A stretch of 34,799 nt of DNA from Thioalkalivibrio sp. (GCA_007116035.1 SKJG01000152.1:1-34799), one strand, 5' to 3'. Shown: positions 1-8,324, numbered from the stretch's first letter. Made by a program: numbers and translations. The notes: generated from the sequence alone by a model not told the origin.

Positions 1-1077
1 CGCGACATGCTGCTGCACCATGCGCGCAGCCACACTCGTCCCAGGCACCGGCTTGCGGCGGCCCGCGAGATGATCGAGTTCCTGGCCACCCCTCTGGAAT
101 CGGAACCGCCTGGCCACGACTGGCTGCGCGGCGAATTGCATCGCCTCCGGGGCGCGCGCGACAGCTACCTGTATCACGAGTATCTCGAAGAGACGAACGA
201 CCCCCTGCTGTTCAGCGACTTCGTGGCGCGGGCCAGCGATCACGGCCTGCAGTACCTCGCGGATACGCAGTTGCACACCCTGTTTCCCTCGACGCTCGGC
301 GCCGCGGCGGAGTCCAGCCTGGAGCGCTTCGACGAACTGGTCGACGAAGAGCAGTACGCGGACTTCCTGCGCCTGCGGCCCTTCCGCCAGTCGCTGCTCT
401 GCCGAGCCACGGATCCCCTGACTCGCGAGATCGACCTCGACGGCCTGCTGTCACTGCCGCTGTACACCGACCTGGCACCGGACGCGGACGGGATCCTGCG
501 CAGTTCCGCGGGCCAAAGCTTCCAGGCCGACAGCCCCCTGCTTCGCGCCGTTCTCGACGAGTTGAAAAAGAGCTTCCCCCGTGCCCGGAACCTGGCGGAC
601 CTGCTACCTGCAGCCGTTGAACGGATCGCGGGGAAAGCGGGTTCGCCCGCTGCCGCCACCGGCCCACTGATGCAGGAACTCTTCAATCTCTTTATCTCTG
701 GCGCGCTGCAGTTCACGCTCTGCGAGCCCGGCGCCCGCCGCGTAAACGACGTCCAACCCAGCACAAAGACAACGGACCGCCCGCAGGCACTGCGAATCGG
801 CCGCCTCCTGGCCGAAGCGGGAGAGAACCTCATACCGACGCAGCGGCACCAGGCGCTGCAACTGGATCCGGTCTCCGCGCGGATGCTGGCGCTCCTCGAC
901 GGGCGACGCGATCAGGTCAGCGTCGTGGAAGCGATGCTCACTGCCGCGGTTCGGGACCCGGCGCTGAACCGGTTGCTGGGGAACAAAAAGCCGGAACGCA
1001 TGCGTGCGGCGATCCAGGCCAGGCTCGCGCAGCTGCTGCGGCTTCTGCAGCGGCATGGATTGCTCGAGACAGGCTGA
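1..1077 (+). CDS. SAM-dependent methyltransferase, C-terminal regulatory part (5' end outside window)
   Basis: The reading frame is open from the first base, with Arg-Asp before the first Met, so the gene starts upstream. The visible part opens with the linker that follows the Rossmann methyltransferase domain in this family (RDMLLHHAR... then an AREMIEFLA helix). The methyltransferase regulatory domain (PF10119-like) follows, recognisable from YLYHEYLEETNDPLLFSDFV and HGLQYLADTQLHTLFPS. A C-terminal region around RIGRLLAEAGENLIPTQRHQ is also typical of these proteins. The SAM-binding motifs lie outside the window. Members are usually about 500 residues, so roughly 150 are missing. The substrate is unknown. 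The next gene, cfa, is 153 bp downstream behind its own candidate promoter. Confidence 0.8.
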   Translation, partial: RDMLLHHARSHTRPRHRLAAAREMIEFLATPLESEPPGHDWLRGELHRLRGARDSYLYHEYLEETNDPLLFSDFVARASDHGLQYLADTQLHTLFPSTLGAAAESSLERFDELVDEEQYADFLRLRPFRQSLLCRATDPLTREIDLDGLLSLPLYTDLAPDADGILRSSAGQSFQADSPLLRAVLDELKKSFPRARNLADLLPAAVERIAGKAGSPAAATGPLMQELFNLFISGALQFTLCEPGARRVNDVQPSTKTTDRPQALRIGRLLAEAGENLIPTQRHQALQLDPVSARMLALLDGRRDQVSVVEAMLTAAVRDPALNRLLGNKKPERMRAAIQARLAQLLRLLQRHGLLETG

Positions 1078-1166
1078 CACCCGACCCGCGGGCACGGCAG
1101 ATGCCGGTGGCCGCGGCGCGAGGACAACTGCGGCGGAATATCGAGCGGCGACGGACGCCAGCCGCT

Positions 1167-1195
1167 TTGCGCTAAAGTACGAAGCTGCGAATAAT
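1167..1195 (+). promoter_or_regulatory. candidate sigma-70 promoter for cfa
   Basis: TTGCGC at 1167-1172 is followed after exactly 17 bases by AATAAT at 1190-1195. This is the most AT-rich part of the 153-bp gap and lies about 35 bases before the cfa start. The -10 box matches five of six consensus bases and the -35 only three of six. Confidence 0.4.
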
Positions 1196-1230
1196 TTACG
1201 GTTTCCACCCACTGACTCACGGACGATGAG

Positions 1231-2409
1231 ATGACGCTCTTCGAACTTCTGGAAGAAAACGTTCGTCATGGCACGCTGGCCATGCAGTTGCCGGATGGAT
1301 CCGAACGTCGGTTCGGTTCGGGGCAGCCGGAGGCGACCATCCGGTTCACGGATCCCGCGACCCTGCGACGCATCGCCTACGACCCGGGCTTCGAGTTCGG
1401 CCAGACCTACATGGAGGGGGGGTGGGACTATGGCGAAGAAGGCTTGCCTGCCCTGCTCAACGTCACGATGGGCAACTTCGCGGGATTCTTTGCCAACCGC
1501 TCCCGCAAGCCCCTGAGCTTCCTGCAAAAGGCCCTGCAACAGAGTAATCGGATCCGCCGCGCCTACCGGAACGTTTCCCACCACTACGACCTCGACGAGT
1601 GGCTGTTCCGCCGTTTCCTGGACCGCGGCATGTTCTACTCCTGCGCGTACTTCGAGCGCCACGACATGACCCTGGAAGAGGCCCAGCAGGCGAAGTGCCG
1701 GATGATCGCGCGCAAGCTGCTCCTAGAGCCGGGCATGCGTGTGCTCGATGTCGGGAGCGGCTGGGGGGGGCTCGCCATGCATCTCGCCCGCGAGCACGGC
1801 GTGTCGGTCGATGGGCTCACATTGTCGCGCGAGCAGCTGCGCGTCGCCCGCGAGGAATGCGCCCGGCGCGGACTCGAAGGCCGCGTGGCCTTTCACTTCC
1901 GCGATTATCGCGAACATCGGGGGCAGTACGACCGCATCGTCAGCGTCGGCATGTTCGAGCACGTGGGCCAACCCTACTACCGCGCATTCTTCGATCAACT
2001 CAACGACCTGCTCAAGGAAGACGGGGTCGCACTGCTCCACACCATCGGCCGCACCAGCGCCCCGGGCACCACCAATGCCTGGCTGCGCCGCTACATCTTT
2101 CCCGGGGGATACACCCCTGCCCTGTCGGAACTGTCAACGGCGATCGAGCCCACCCCCCTGATGGTCACCGATCTCGAGGTCTGGCGCCTGCACTATGCCG
2201 AAACGCTCGCCGAGTGGCTCCGCCGGTTCCAGTCCGTTCGAGCGGAGGTGGCCGAACGTTTCGACGAACGCTTCTGCCGGATGTGGGAGTTCTACCTCGC
2301 CTCCTGTGAAGGCACCTTCCGGCACTGGGACCAGGTCGTCTTTCACGTGCAGCTGGCGAAGCAGCACGACGCGGTGCCCGTCACCCGCGACTACCTTTAT
2401 CGCGACTGA
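1231..2409 (+). CDS. cfa: cyclopropane-fatty-acyl-phospholipid synthase
   Basis: This 392-residue cytoplasmic, membrane-associating enzyme transfers a methylene group from SAM to the cis double bond of phospholipid acyl chains; E. coli Cfa is 382 residues. The SAM motif VLDVGSGWGG is at residues 171-180. The residues known to hold the active-site bicarbonate in E. coli Cfa have equivalents here: Cys138 in YSCAYF, Glu in MFEHVG, His and Ile in LLHTIG, and Tyr in LHYAETL. An N-terminal substrate-binding region precedes the methyltransferase fold. An out-of-frame ATG lies just upstream at 1226. The ATG at 1231 gives the expected N-terminus, though the ribosome site before it (GGACGATGAG) is only moderate. 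Confidence 0.93.
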   Translation: MTLFELLEENVRHGTLAMQLPDGSERRFGSGQPEATIRFTDPATLRRIAYDPGFEFGQTYMEGGWDYGEEGLPALLNVTMGNFAGFFANRSRKPLSFLQKALQQSNRIRRAYRNVSHHYDLDEWLFRRFLDRGMFYSCAYFERHDMTLEEAQQAKCRMIARKLLLEPGMRVLDVGSGWGGLAMHLAREHGVSVDGLTLSREQLRVAREECARRGLEGRVAFHFRDYREHRGQYDRIVSVGMFEHVGQPYYRAFFDQLNDLLKEDGVALLHTIGRTSAPGTTNAWLRRYIFPGGYTPALSELSTAIEPTPLMVTDLEVWRLHYAETLAEWLRRFQSVRAEVAERFDERFCRMWEFYLASCEGTFRHWDQVVFHVQLAKQHDAVPVTRDYLYRD

Positions 2410-2459
2410 CGCCGGCCACACATCGAAAGGCGCTTCCGTCGTCGTTTACGTGTCACGCG

Positions 2460-2465
2460 TATGAT
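2460..2465 (+). promoter_or_regulatory. candidate -10 box for the WRGQ-repeat protein
   Basis: TATGAT sits 32 bases before the ATG of the next gene, in an 88-bp gap. No convincing -35 hexamer is seen at 16-18 bases. A strong ribosome site (GAGAGGA) follows just before the start codon. Confidence 0.3.
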
Positions 2466-2497
2466 GAGAGGGCAGATACATCACAGAGAGGACACCC

Positions 2498-3124
2498 ATG
2501 ACGAGCACACCACGCGCGCGATTCCGTCGCCTGATCGTCGCGGCCGGGCCCGCACTGCTGCTGGGCCTGTTCCTGGTGGCCGAGGTCTCCGCACAGCCCC
2601 CGCCGCATGCACCCGGGCATGTCTGGCGGGGCCAGGAAGCGCAGATGCCGGGTCCCCCATCACACGCGCCCGCCTACGGTTGGCGGGGCCAGGAGGAACA
2701 CAGGCCCGGCCCGCCACCGCAGGCACCCGCATACGGTTGGCGCGGCCAGCAGGGGCAGATGCCGGCTCCGCCACCCCATGGCGGCCCCAGAGACCCGCGC
2801 GCCGAACAACGCCCCTCGCCATGGGGACCGCCGGGTGTCCCCGACTACCGGGGCGATCGCGAACCCGTCTGGCAGCACGACCCGCGTCGAGAAGCGGAAA
2901 GATGGCGTGGTCAGGGCGATGACCGCCCGGGCGCTCGCGATACACGACGGCCGCGGGACGACAGCCGTGACTTTCCACGTTATGACCGGCACCAGTGGGA
3001 CGACGAGGGCCGGTGGGGCGACCGGCGCCTGCGGGGCAGTGAGCGGGAGGCCGAAGACATGCATCAGTGGCAGGATGCGGAACAGCGCAGGGAACGTCGT
3101 GGCGACACCCAGCGTGAACACTAA
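2498..3124 (+). CDS. secreted repeat protein, unknown function
   Basis: This 208-residue protein has a clear signal peptide: a basic N-terminus, a hydrophobic stretch at about residues 12-28 and an Ala-X-Ala-like end near VSAQ (32/33). The mature part starts with three tandem 19-residue units at residues 34-52, 53-71 and 72-90, built on PPxxAPxxxWRGQxxxxPx. The rest is strongly charged and rich in Arg, Asp, Gln and Trp, with a further WRGQ at about residue 136, and looks intrinsically disordered. No enzymatic motif is seen. It should be exported to the periplasm or cell surface. A strong GAGAGGA ribosome site precedes the ATG. A small membrane protein gene follows 33 bp downstream and may be cotranscribed. 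I do not recognise a named family. Confidence 0.75.
   Translation: MTSTPRARFRRLIVAAGPALLLGLFLVAEVSAQPPPHAPGHVWRGQEAQMPGPPSHAPAYGWRGQEEHRPGPPPQAPAYGWRGQQGQMPAPPPHGGPRDPRAEQRPSPWGPPGVPDYRGDREPVWQHDPRREAERWRGQGDDRPGARDTRRPRDDSRDFPRYDRHQWDDEGRWGDRRLRGSEREAEDMHQWQDAEQRRERRGDTQREH
2597..2767 (+). repeat. three 57-bp tandem repeats inside a coding region
   Basis: In-frame units at 2597-2653, 2654-2710 and 2711-2767 encode the 19-residue PPxxAPxxxWRGQ repeats. Units two and three are the most alike (both encode APAYGWRGQ), while unit one has diverged (APGHVWRGQ). The repeats keep frame, so copy number could change without breaking the gene. Confidence 0.8.
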
Positions 3125-3157
3125 GCCCAGCCAAGGGCAACGGCGGGAATTCGGGAC

Positions 3158-3364
3158 ATGAGGCGTCGGCGCATCGACGGAGGTCTGGTGATTGTCGGCC
3201 TGGTGCTGATCGGTATCGGCACGTATGCGCTCTACACCGGCGAGATCTTCCTGAGCCGCCTCACCGTCAGCGAAGGCCAGAGCCTCGGCGGCGTCGGCGC
3301 GCTGGTAATCGCGGCCATCTTCATCGCCGCCGGCGTCTATTTCCTCTTCCAGTCCCGAAAGTAG
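3158..3364 (+). CDS. small two-helix inner-membrane protein, unknown function
   Basis: This 68-residue protein has a basic N-terminus (MRRRR) and two hydrophobic segments at about residues 8-26 and 43-64, separated by a polar loop. It ends in Gln-Ser-Arg-Lys, so both termini are predicted cytoplasmic. No motif is seen and no family recognised. It follows the WRGQ-repeat gene by 33 bp on the same strand, a likely two-gene unit. Its TAG stop codon (3362-3364) is formed by the first bases (GTAG) of the REP-like element, so the element's insertion probably set this end. Confidence 0.6.
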   Translation: MRRRRIDGGLVIVGLVLIGIGTYALYTGEIFLSRLTVSEGQSLGGVGALVIAAIFIAAGVYFLFQSRK

Positions 3365-3430
3365 GCCGGGTTAGCGCTGCGTAACCCGCCGGCTCGGTTT
3401 GTCGGGTTACGCTGCGCTAACCCGACCTAC
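3361..3430. repeat. REP-like inverted pair (GTAGGYCGGGTTAGCGC family)
   Basis: The left arm begins GTAGGCCGGGTTAGCGCTGC and continues GTAACCCG. The right arm, read on the other strand, begins GTAGGTCGGGTTAGCGCAGC and continues GTAACCCGAC. Each arm is itself a near-palindrome (CGGGTTAGCGC..GCGTAACCCG), and the two face each other around a short spacer (GCCGGCTCGGTTT). Elements starting GTAGGTCGGGTTAGCGCAGCGTAACCCGAC are dispersed repeats in many proteobacteria and resemble the REP sequences handled by REP-associated tyrosine transposases. The paired hairpins lie between converging genes and may act as a two-way transcription barrier. No second copy was noticed in this window. Confidence 0.8.
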
Positions 3431-4777
3431 GGTGGCGTCGTCCTTGGTCAGCAGGTCGCGCAGGCTGAGCGAATCGAGCGCCTTGGAACGCGAATCCTCG
3501 ACCCGCGAGACCAGGCTTTCCACCGCGGAGTGACCGGCCAGGCGCTGATAGCGGCTATCGCCCTCTTCGCGGCGAAGGGCTGTGAGGACCTCGTTGACCT
3601 CGATCTCCGCCAGGTCCCGGCCCGGCAGGTAGCGCGGGTCGTCCTCCCCGGCCACCACCAGCAACCCCGCTTTCTTCAAGGCCTCGGCCGCGCCGCTAAG
3701 GGAGCGACTGGGGACCTGTAATTCGTGCGCCACCTCGTCGAGGGTCGGAGCCTTTTCCCCTGCGAGGAAGCGTTGGCCCACGATCGCCATCAAGTGCAGA
3801 CCCAGGCGTTCGCGCATGGCGCCGGAGACCTTCATCCCGGCACCACGCACGCGGATGTACTCCGGATACTGGATATAGAAGGCGATGTTCGAACCCACCA
3901 GCAGGATGAGCCAGGCCAGGTAGATCCAGATCAGTAGCAGGATCATGATCGCAAAGCCGGAGTAGATCGCATCGTAGCGAGCGGAACCGGCCACCACCGT
4001 GGCGAACCCCCACCCGACCGCCTGCCAGAGGATCCCGGCGACCACCGCGCCGATCAATGCGGGCAAAAACCGCACGCGCGTATTGGGCACGAACATGTAA
4101 ATGAAAGTGAACGCGGCGACGATCAGTCCATAGGGAAGCAGCGTGGCAGCCGCTTCGAACAGGGTACCGAGGGGTTCGACCGAAGTGACCCGCTGCATCA
4201 GCGCAGAAGACATCACCGTGGCTGTGACGCCCAGCGCCGATACGACCAGCAACGGCCCGATCATGATCACCGACAGGTAATTGCTGAAGCGCTGCCCGAG
4301 ACTGCGGGTACCCTCGATGTGCCAGATGCCGTTGAACGCGAGTTCGATCTTCTGCACCAGGGAGACCACCGTGTAGACGAGGAAGAGCAGTCCCACGAAA
4401 CCGAGCACGCCGACGCGCATATTGTCGACGAAGGTCAAGACGTTCTGGGTGATCTCCACCCCCTGCTCGCCCAGCGGCTCCAGCAGCCCCAGCATCAGGG
4501 GCTCGACCGCGTTGTGGGCACCGAAGGCCTTGAGCACGGAGAACGACAATGCGAGGAGCGGAACCACGGAGAGAAGGGTGGTATAGACCAGGCTCATCGC
4601 GCGGAGCGTCAACTGGCCTTCGGTGGCCTCGCGAACGATGCCGGCAAGACCGCGGAAGATGCCCACGAACAGCGCTTGCCAACGAGGCAATACGGCCAGA
4701 TCAGCTCGGTTGAGCAGTTCGTCCGCCCGCCCCCACCAGCGCTCGAGGCGACCGACGTCGGCTGCGGGCGTGTTCAC
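3407..4777 (-). CDS. YihY/BrkB family inner-membrane protein
   Basis: This 456-residue protein has an N-terminal membrane domain of about six helices (roughly residues 45-310) and a cytoplasmic C-terminal part of about 145 residues. Family signatures include TLRAMSLVYTTLLSVVPLLA, a central FTFIYMFVPNTRVRFLPALIGA stretch shared by the family, and SGFAIMILLLIWIYLAWLILLVGSNIAF. The C-terminal region (PTLDEVAHELQVPSRSLSGA) resembles a winged-helix fold. The old name ribonuclease BN is a misassignment and no enzymatic role is claimed. The GTG start overlaps the upstream ydbL-type stop by four bases (GTGA). The last residues (VGRVSAA) and the TAA stop are encoded by the REP-like element. Confidence 0.88.
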   Translation of the reverse strand: MNTPAADVGRLERWWGRADELLNRADLAVLPRWQALFVGIFRGLAGIVREATEGQLTLRAMSLVYTTLLSVVPLLALSFSVLKAFGAHNAVEPLMLGLLEPLGEQGVEITQNVLTFVDNMRVGVLGFVGLLFLVYTVVSLVQKIELAFNGIWHIEGTRSLGQRFSNYLSVIMIGPLLVVSALGVTATVMSSALMQRVTSVEPLGTLFEAAATLLPYGLIVAAFTFIYMFVPNTRVRFLPALIGAVVAGILWQAVGWGFATVVAGSARYDAIYSGFAIMILLLIWIYLAWLILLVGSNIAFYIQYPEYIRVRGAGMKVSGAMRERLGLHLMAIVGQRFLAGEKAPTLDEVAHELQVPSRSLSGAAEALKKAGLLVVAGEDDPRYLPGRDLAEIEVNEVLTALRREEGDSRYQRLAGHSAVESLVSRVEDSRSKALDSLSLRDLLTKDDATVGRVSAA

Positions 4778-5391
4778 TTCTGACGCCAGTTGCCGCCGCC
4801 GTCCTGGTACCAGTAGCCGGAGGGCGCTTCATCCACCCACACCCGTGCGAAGGTCTCGCGGATATTCTGCTCCCAGTCCGGCCGATCGTTGGCACGCGCG
4901 ATTTCCCTGTACAGCGCGCTACGGTCGGCGTTCTCCTCGCGAACCAGACGCTGGACCTCCGAACGATCCCGCAGCGGCACCTCGGAGAGATCGCGAATCG
5001 CCACGAGCCCGTCGTTTCCAAAGCCGATCGCGCCACTGCGGAAATGCGGCGCCAGTTGCGCATTCCGTGCGCGCATCGACGCGCGCAGACGGTTCGTGGT
5101 CGGCGTCTCGACGCGCAGATCCGGGGCCTGGGCAGCGGCTGCCGGCACCAGACGGTCCATCGTCCAGGCGAGGAGACTCAGGCCGGCTCCCGGCGCGATG
5201 AATCGGCTGGTGGGCTCGGTGGTCGCCTCCGGCTCACCCGCGGGTGGCCCGTTGATCTCCAGCACATCGCGAACGATGGTTCGCGCCGCCTCCTCGGCCG
5301 CCGCCGCCGGAAAGTAGATGTGGATCGTGACACAGGCACTGGTCACGAGTGCGACCAGGGCGATCGCCGACAAACGCTGCACGGTCTTCAT
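4774..5391 (-). CDS. YdbL-type DUF1318 lipoprotein
   Basis: The 205-residue product starts at the ATG at 5391, behind a GTGGAG ribosome site. A hydrophobic signal ends in a lipobox-like TSAC with Cys20, though Thr at -3 is not canonical. The mature N-terminus, CVTIHIYFPAAAAEEAA, is a feature of one subgroup. The C-terminal ~100 residues match DUF1318/YdbL, ending with a YWYQDGGGNWRQK that parallels the YVQGINGKWVRK end of E. coli YdbL. In E. coli, YdbL works with the AsmA-like YdbH and the small lipoprotein YnbE in lipid transport to the outer membrane. Here a ydbH-type gene ends 55 bp upstream and no separate ynbE lies between. The lipidated N-terminus may replace YnbE, which is inference. 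Confidence 0.82.
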   Translation of the reverse strand: MKTVQRLSAIALVALVTSACVTIHIYFPAAAAEEAARTIVRDVLEINGPPAGEPEATTEPTSRFIAPGAGLSLLAWTMDRLVPAAAAQAPDLRVETPTTNRLRASMRARNAQLAPHFRSGAIGFGNDGLVAIRDLSEVPLRDRSEVQRLVREENADRSALYREIARANDRPDWEQNIRETFARVWVDEAPSGYWYQDGGGNWRQK

Positions 5392-5446
5392 GGCGCTACT
5401 CCACGGTTCGGGGGCGGGAAAAAAGGCGACATCTTCGCTTCGTTCA

Positions 5447-7588
5447 TTACTGTACAACAGGCGGTGGGCCTTCTCGAATGGCATTCAGGCGGCGGACCAG
5501 CTCCGGCCAATCCACCCGCCGGTTATGGCCGATCACTTCGATCCGGGGCAGGCCCCCGCCCTGCACCAGGACGAACGACCCGTCCGGGAGGTCGGCCACG
5601 CCCTCGACCACGCAGACCTCGCCATCGAGCGCGCAGCTGAAACCCAGCTGACGGTAAGAAAAGTCCTCAAACAAACGCAGAAAGACCATCGACAGCGCAC
5701 CCTGAATCCCGCCGCCGATGGCGGTCAGGTTTTCCACTGCACGCTGGCTGATCCGCCGGCGCCCGGGATCATCGAGCGGTGTATTCAGCATGAGCCGCAT
5801 GCGCTGAAGTTGCCAGTCCACCAGCATCAGGTCGTCGACCCTCCCCGACAGCCGACCTTCGACACGCCCGAAATCGAAGGCACGGGTCAAGAGTTCGAGT
5901 TCCAGCCGGCGGATATCGGCCGAGACCTCCAGAACCGGCGCGACCCCGAAGAGATCGCGGATGCGCAGGCCGCTGAATACCGCTTCGCCGTCGAAGACCT
6001 GCACCAGCAGACGTCCGTCCACCCGCAACCCGTCGATGTCATAGAACACCCGCGGGATGATCCCAGCCAGCTTGCCGGCGAAGCGCGGCCAGCCAAGCGC
6101 CTCTGTCAGCAACTCCAGGCTCATTGCGCGCAGCCCACCCTCGAACTCCACCTCCGGACCGTCGGGCCCTACGGTCACACGCAGGGTATCGACGCCGGGC
6201 CCCCCGTCGAGCACCGGGATGAAGAGCGGCTCGAGCAGGACGAACCCCCGGGGCTCAAGCCGGAGTCGCGCATCGAAGGCCCCCACGGGCAGACCGTAAA
6301 TCTCGCCGGCAGCGGCGGAGATCCGCGAATCGGTGCCCGCCTGATCGTCCCGCCAGTCCAGTTGCCCGACCGAACCCTCCAGTGCGAACCGCCCGCCATC
6401 GTCCTTCATGCCGAATGCCTGCCAGTTGGCCTGCGCGGCACGGGGCTGTCCCTCGCTAACGCTCAACGTTCCCCGGGCCTCTCCCTGGAAACGGGTCCGT
6501 CCGAGCACCGTGCCCGCGAGCAGAGGCTGCGCCAGCCACTCACCAACGACGTCCAGACGGTGGCCTTCCCAGGCGATCTCTCCCTGTTCCAGGCGGCCGC
6601 CGGCATATCGCAGGCCCTCACCCCGCACTTCCGCGTGGTCACCCAGCGTCAGTCGCGCTGAGGCGGCACGCAGGTCTCCGGCTTCCCACTCCGGTGGCCC
6701 GAACCGCAATCCCGACACACTCGCGTCCACCGGTCCCACCTCGGCAAAGTCCAGAAACCATGGATCGAAGAATACGGCCCCATGGGTAAACCGGAGCTGA
6801 ATCTCAGAGCCATCGGCCCCGTGCCTGAGGCTGCCCTCGGCTACGACAGCCTCACCGGCGTGCAGTCCGGCATCGTCGGTAAAGGTCAGGCCGGACAGGG
6901 CCAGATTCCCATGGACGGCCGGCACCCGCGTTCGGGTGTCGATCTGCCCCGAAACTGCAGCCAGGCCGGACTCGACCGTCACCGGAAGCTCAACGGGCAT
7001 CAGGCCGGAACGGATCAGCGCATGCAGATCGATCCCCGCAAGGTCGAGGTCAACGCGCACTCCCGCCGCCTCGATGGCGCCCGCGACCTGCCCCCGGCCC
7101 TGGAACAGACCCGGCCACGGCAAAGAGAAATGGACTCTCTCGGCGCTACGGTCCCATTCGAAGGCCAGCGTCGCGGCATCGAGGTGCCAATCCGGCGCTC
7201 TTGCGCTGAGACGCGCCTGCGCACAGGCCAGTCTCTCGGTGGTCAGGTCCACCCGTGGGCAGGACAGATGCAGATCCCTGATCCTGCCCACGGGCTCCGG
7301 GAGGCGGAGGCCGTCGGCGCGCAGCTCGAAACTGGGCTGGCGCTGTACCCACGACACACGGGCGCGCAGATTCTCGGCAGCAAAGGCTTCGTGTACCGCG
7401 CTGTCGATATCGAGATCGAGCTGGAATCCCCTGCCGCCGTCGGCGGCATGACCCGTCGACAGCGCGAGGGCGATGGCCAGGGACGCCAACACCCGAAACC
7501 TGGCGCGGCGGGCGGGCAAGATCAACCGGCCGGGAGGCCGCCCATCCGCCGCGCCGCCCACGGGCGGGACCTCAGCCCTGGCGGTCAA
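5447..7588 (-). CDS. YdbH-type AsmA-like intermembrane transport protein
   Basis: This 713-residue protein (E. coli YdbH is 879) has an N-terminal hydrophobic anchor or signal at about residues 33-49 (VLASLAIALALSTGHA). A long beta-rich body follows, typical of AsmA-like lipid-transfer grooves spanning the periplasm. The C-terminal third carries YdbH signatures: FAGKLAGIIPRVFYDIDGLRVDG, VFDGEAVFSGLRIRDLFG, VEGRLSGRVDDLMLVDWQLQ, and a Cys-containing end (FSCALDGEVCVVEGVADL). Relatives move phospholipid between the inner and outer membranes. The start is uncertain: TTG at 7588 overlaps ETHE1 by 17 bases, and an in-frame GTG encodes Val10. A DUF1318/ydbL-type gene follows, which supports the assignment. 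Confidence 0.82.
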   Translation of the reverse strand: MTARAEVPPVGGAADGRPPGRLILPARRARFRVLASLAIALALSTGHAADGGRGFQLDLDIDSAVHEAFAAENLRARVSWVQRQPSFELRADGLRLPEPVGRIRDLHLSCPRVDLTTERLACAQARLSARAPDWHLDAATLAFEWDRSAERVHFSLPWPGLFQGRGQVAGAIEAAGVRVDLDLAGIDLHALIRSGLMPVELPVTVESGLAAVSGQIDTRTRVPAVHGNLALSGLTFTDDAGLHAGEAVVAEGSLRHGADGSEIQLRFTHGAVFFDPWFLDFAEVGPVDASVSGLRFGPPEWEAGDLRAASARLTLGDHAEVRGEGLRYAGGRLEQGEIAWEGHRLDVVGEWLAQPLLAGTVLGRTRFQGEARGTLSVSEGQPRAAQANWQAFGMKDDGGRFALEGSVGQLDWRDDQAGTDSRISAAAGEIYGLPVGAFDARLRLEPRGFVLLEPLFIPVLDGGPGVDTLRVTVGPDGPEVEFEGGLRAMSLELLTEALGWPRFAGKLAGIIPRVFYDIDGLRVDGRLLVQVFDGEAVFSGLRIRDLFGVAPVLEVSADIRRLELELLTRAFDFGRVEGRLSGRVDDLMLVDWQLQRMRLMLNTPLDDPGRRRISQRAVENLTAIGGGIQGALSMVFLRLFEDFSYRQLGFSCALDGEVCVVEGVADLPDGSFVLVQGGGLPRIEVIGHNRRVDWPELVRRLNAIREGPPPVVQ

Positions 7589-8324
7589 GCTCGCACAGGC
7601 GCTCCTTCTCGGGTGGCAGATTGTCCGGACAGGCGCCGCAGGCCTCGTTACCAGGCAGGGCCCAGTCGATTTTCTTCGGATACGGCAGGTCCATGTCGTT
7701 CATGATCTGCACGAACTCTTCGAGCGTCCGGCCCTTCCCCAGGCGGGGATTGCGCATCTTTTCCTGGCCGATCGTGGTGATCTGCCGCTCGGAATAGTCG
7801 TGGGCCGGGTAAACCAGTGTCTCGTCGGGCAGTACGAAGAACTTGTCGTGGATGGAGTGATAGAGCGTCTGGGCGTCGCCCGACTGGAAATCGGTACGGC
7901 CACACGCCTCGATCAGCAGGGCATCCCCGGAAAACAGCATCGGCAGACCCGCGAGATCGAGCAGAAAGGCATGATGCGTATCGGTGTGCCCGGGCGTGAA
8001 CAGCGGATTCAGCACCAGATTCCCGATGCGCATCGGCTCCCCTTCGCGAAGACCCAGGTCCCGGCATGGGAGGCCGTCCAGCGCCGGCCCGGCCAGTTTG
8101 CAGCCGGTCCGCTCGCGAAGCATGCGCCCACCGGTGATGTGGTCGGCGTGGATGTGCGTCTCGATCGCGTAATCCAGCCGCAAGCCAAGTTGCTGCAACA
8201 CCTCGAGATCCCGTTCGACAGTCTCGATCACCGGGTCGATCAGCGCCGTCGTGCCGGTATCCTGGCAGCTCAGCAGGTAGGTGTATGTCGATGATTCGGT
8301 CTCGAACAGTTGCCTGAAGATCAT
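7572..8324 (-). CDS. ETHE1-type persulfide (sulfur) dioxygenase
   Basis: The 250-residue product starts at the ATG at 8324 behind AGGGAGA. It is a metallo-beta-lactamase fold enzyme. THIHADH holds His57, His59, Asp61 and His62; TPGHTD gives His113; SGDALLIEACGRTDFQSGD gives Asp134; and YPAHDY gives His175. The GDALLI..CGRTDFQ signature separates ETHE1/Blh persulfide dioxygenases from glyoxalase II. These mononuclear iron enzymes oxidise glutathione persulfide to sulfite in the cytoplasm. The C-terminus carries an extra CGAC in NEACGACPDN. It is divergent from ibaG and may be cotranscribed with the ydbH-type gene downstream, although no functional link is evident. Confidence 0.9.
   Translation of the reverse strand: MIFRQLFETESSTYTYLLSCQDTGTTALIDPVIETVERDLEVLQQLGLRLDYAIETHIHADHITGGRMLRERTGCKLAGPALDGLPCRDLGLREGEPMRIGNLVLNPLFTPGHTDTHHAFLLDLAGLPMLFSGDALLIEACGRTDFQSGDAQTLYHSIHDKFFVLPDETLVYPAHDYSERQITTIGQEKMRNPRLGKGRTLEEFVQIMNDMDLPYPKKIDWALPGNEACGACPDNLPPEKERLCELDRQG

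Noticed and set aside
5318-6661. 447-codon plus-strand frame opposite the ydbH-type gene
   Set aside because: The composition is Pro/Gln/His-rich and motif-free. The minus-strand ydbH-ydbL pair is better supported.
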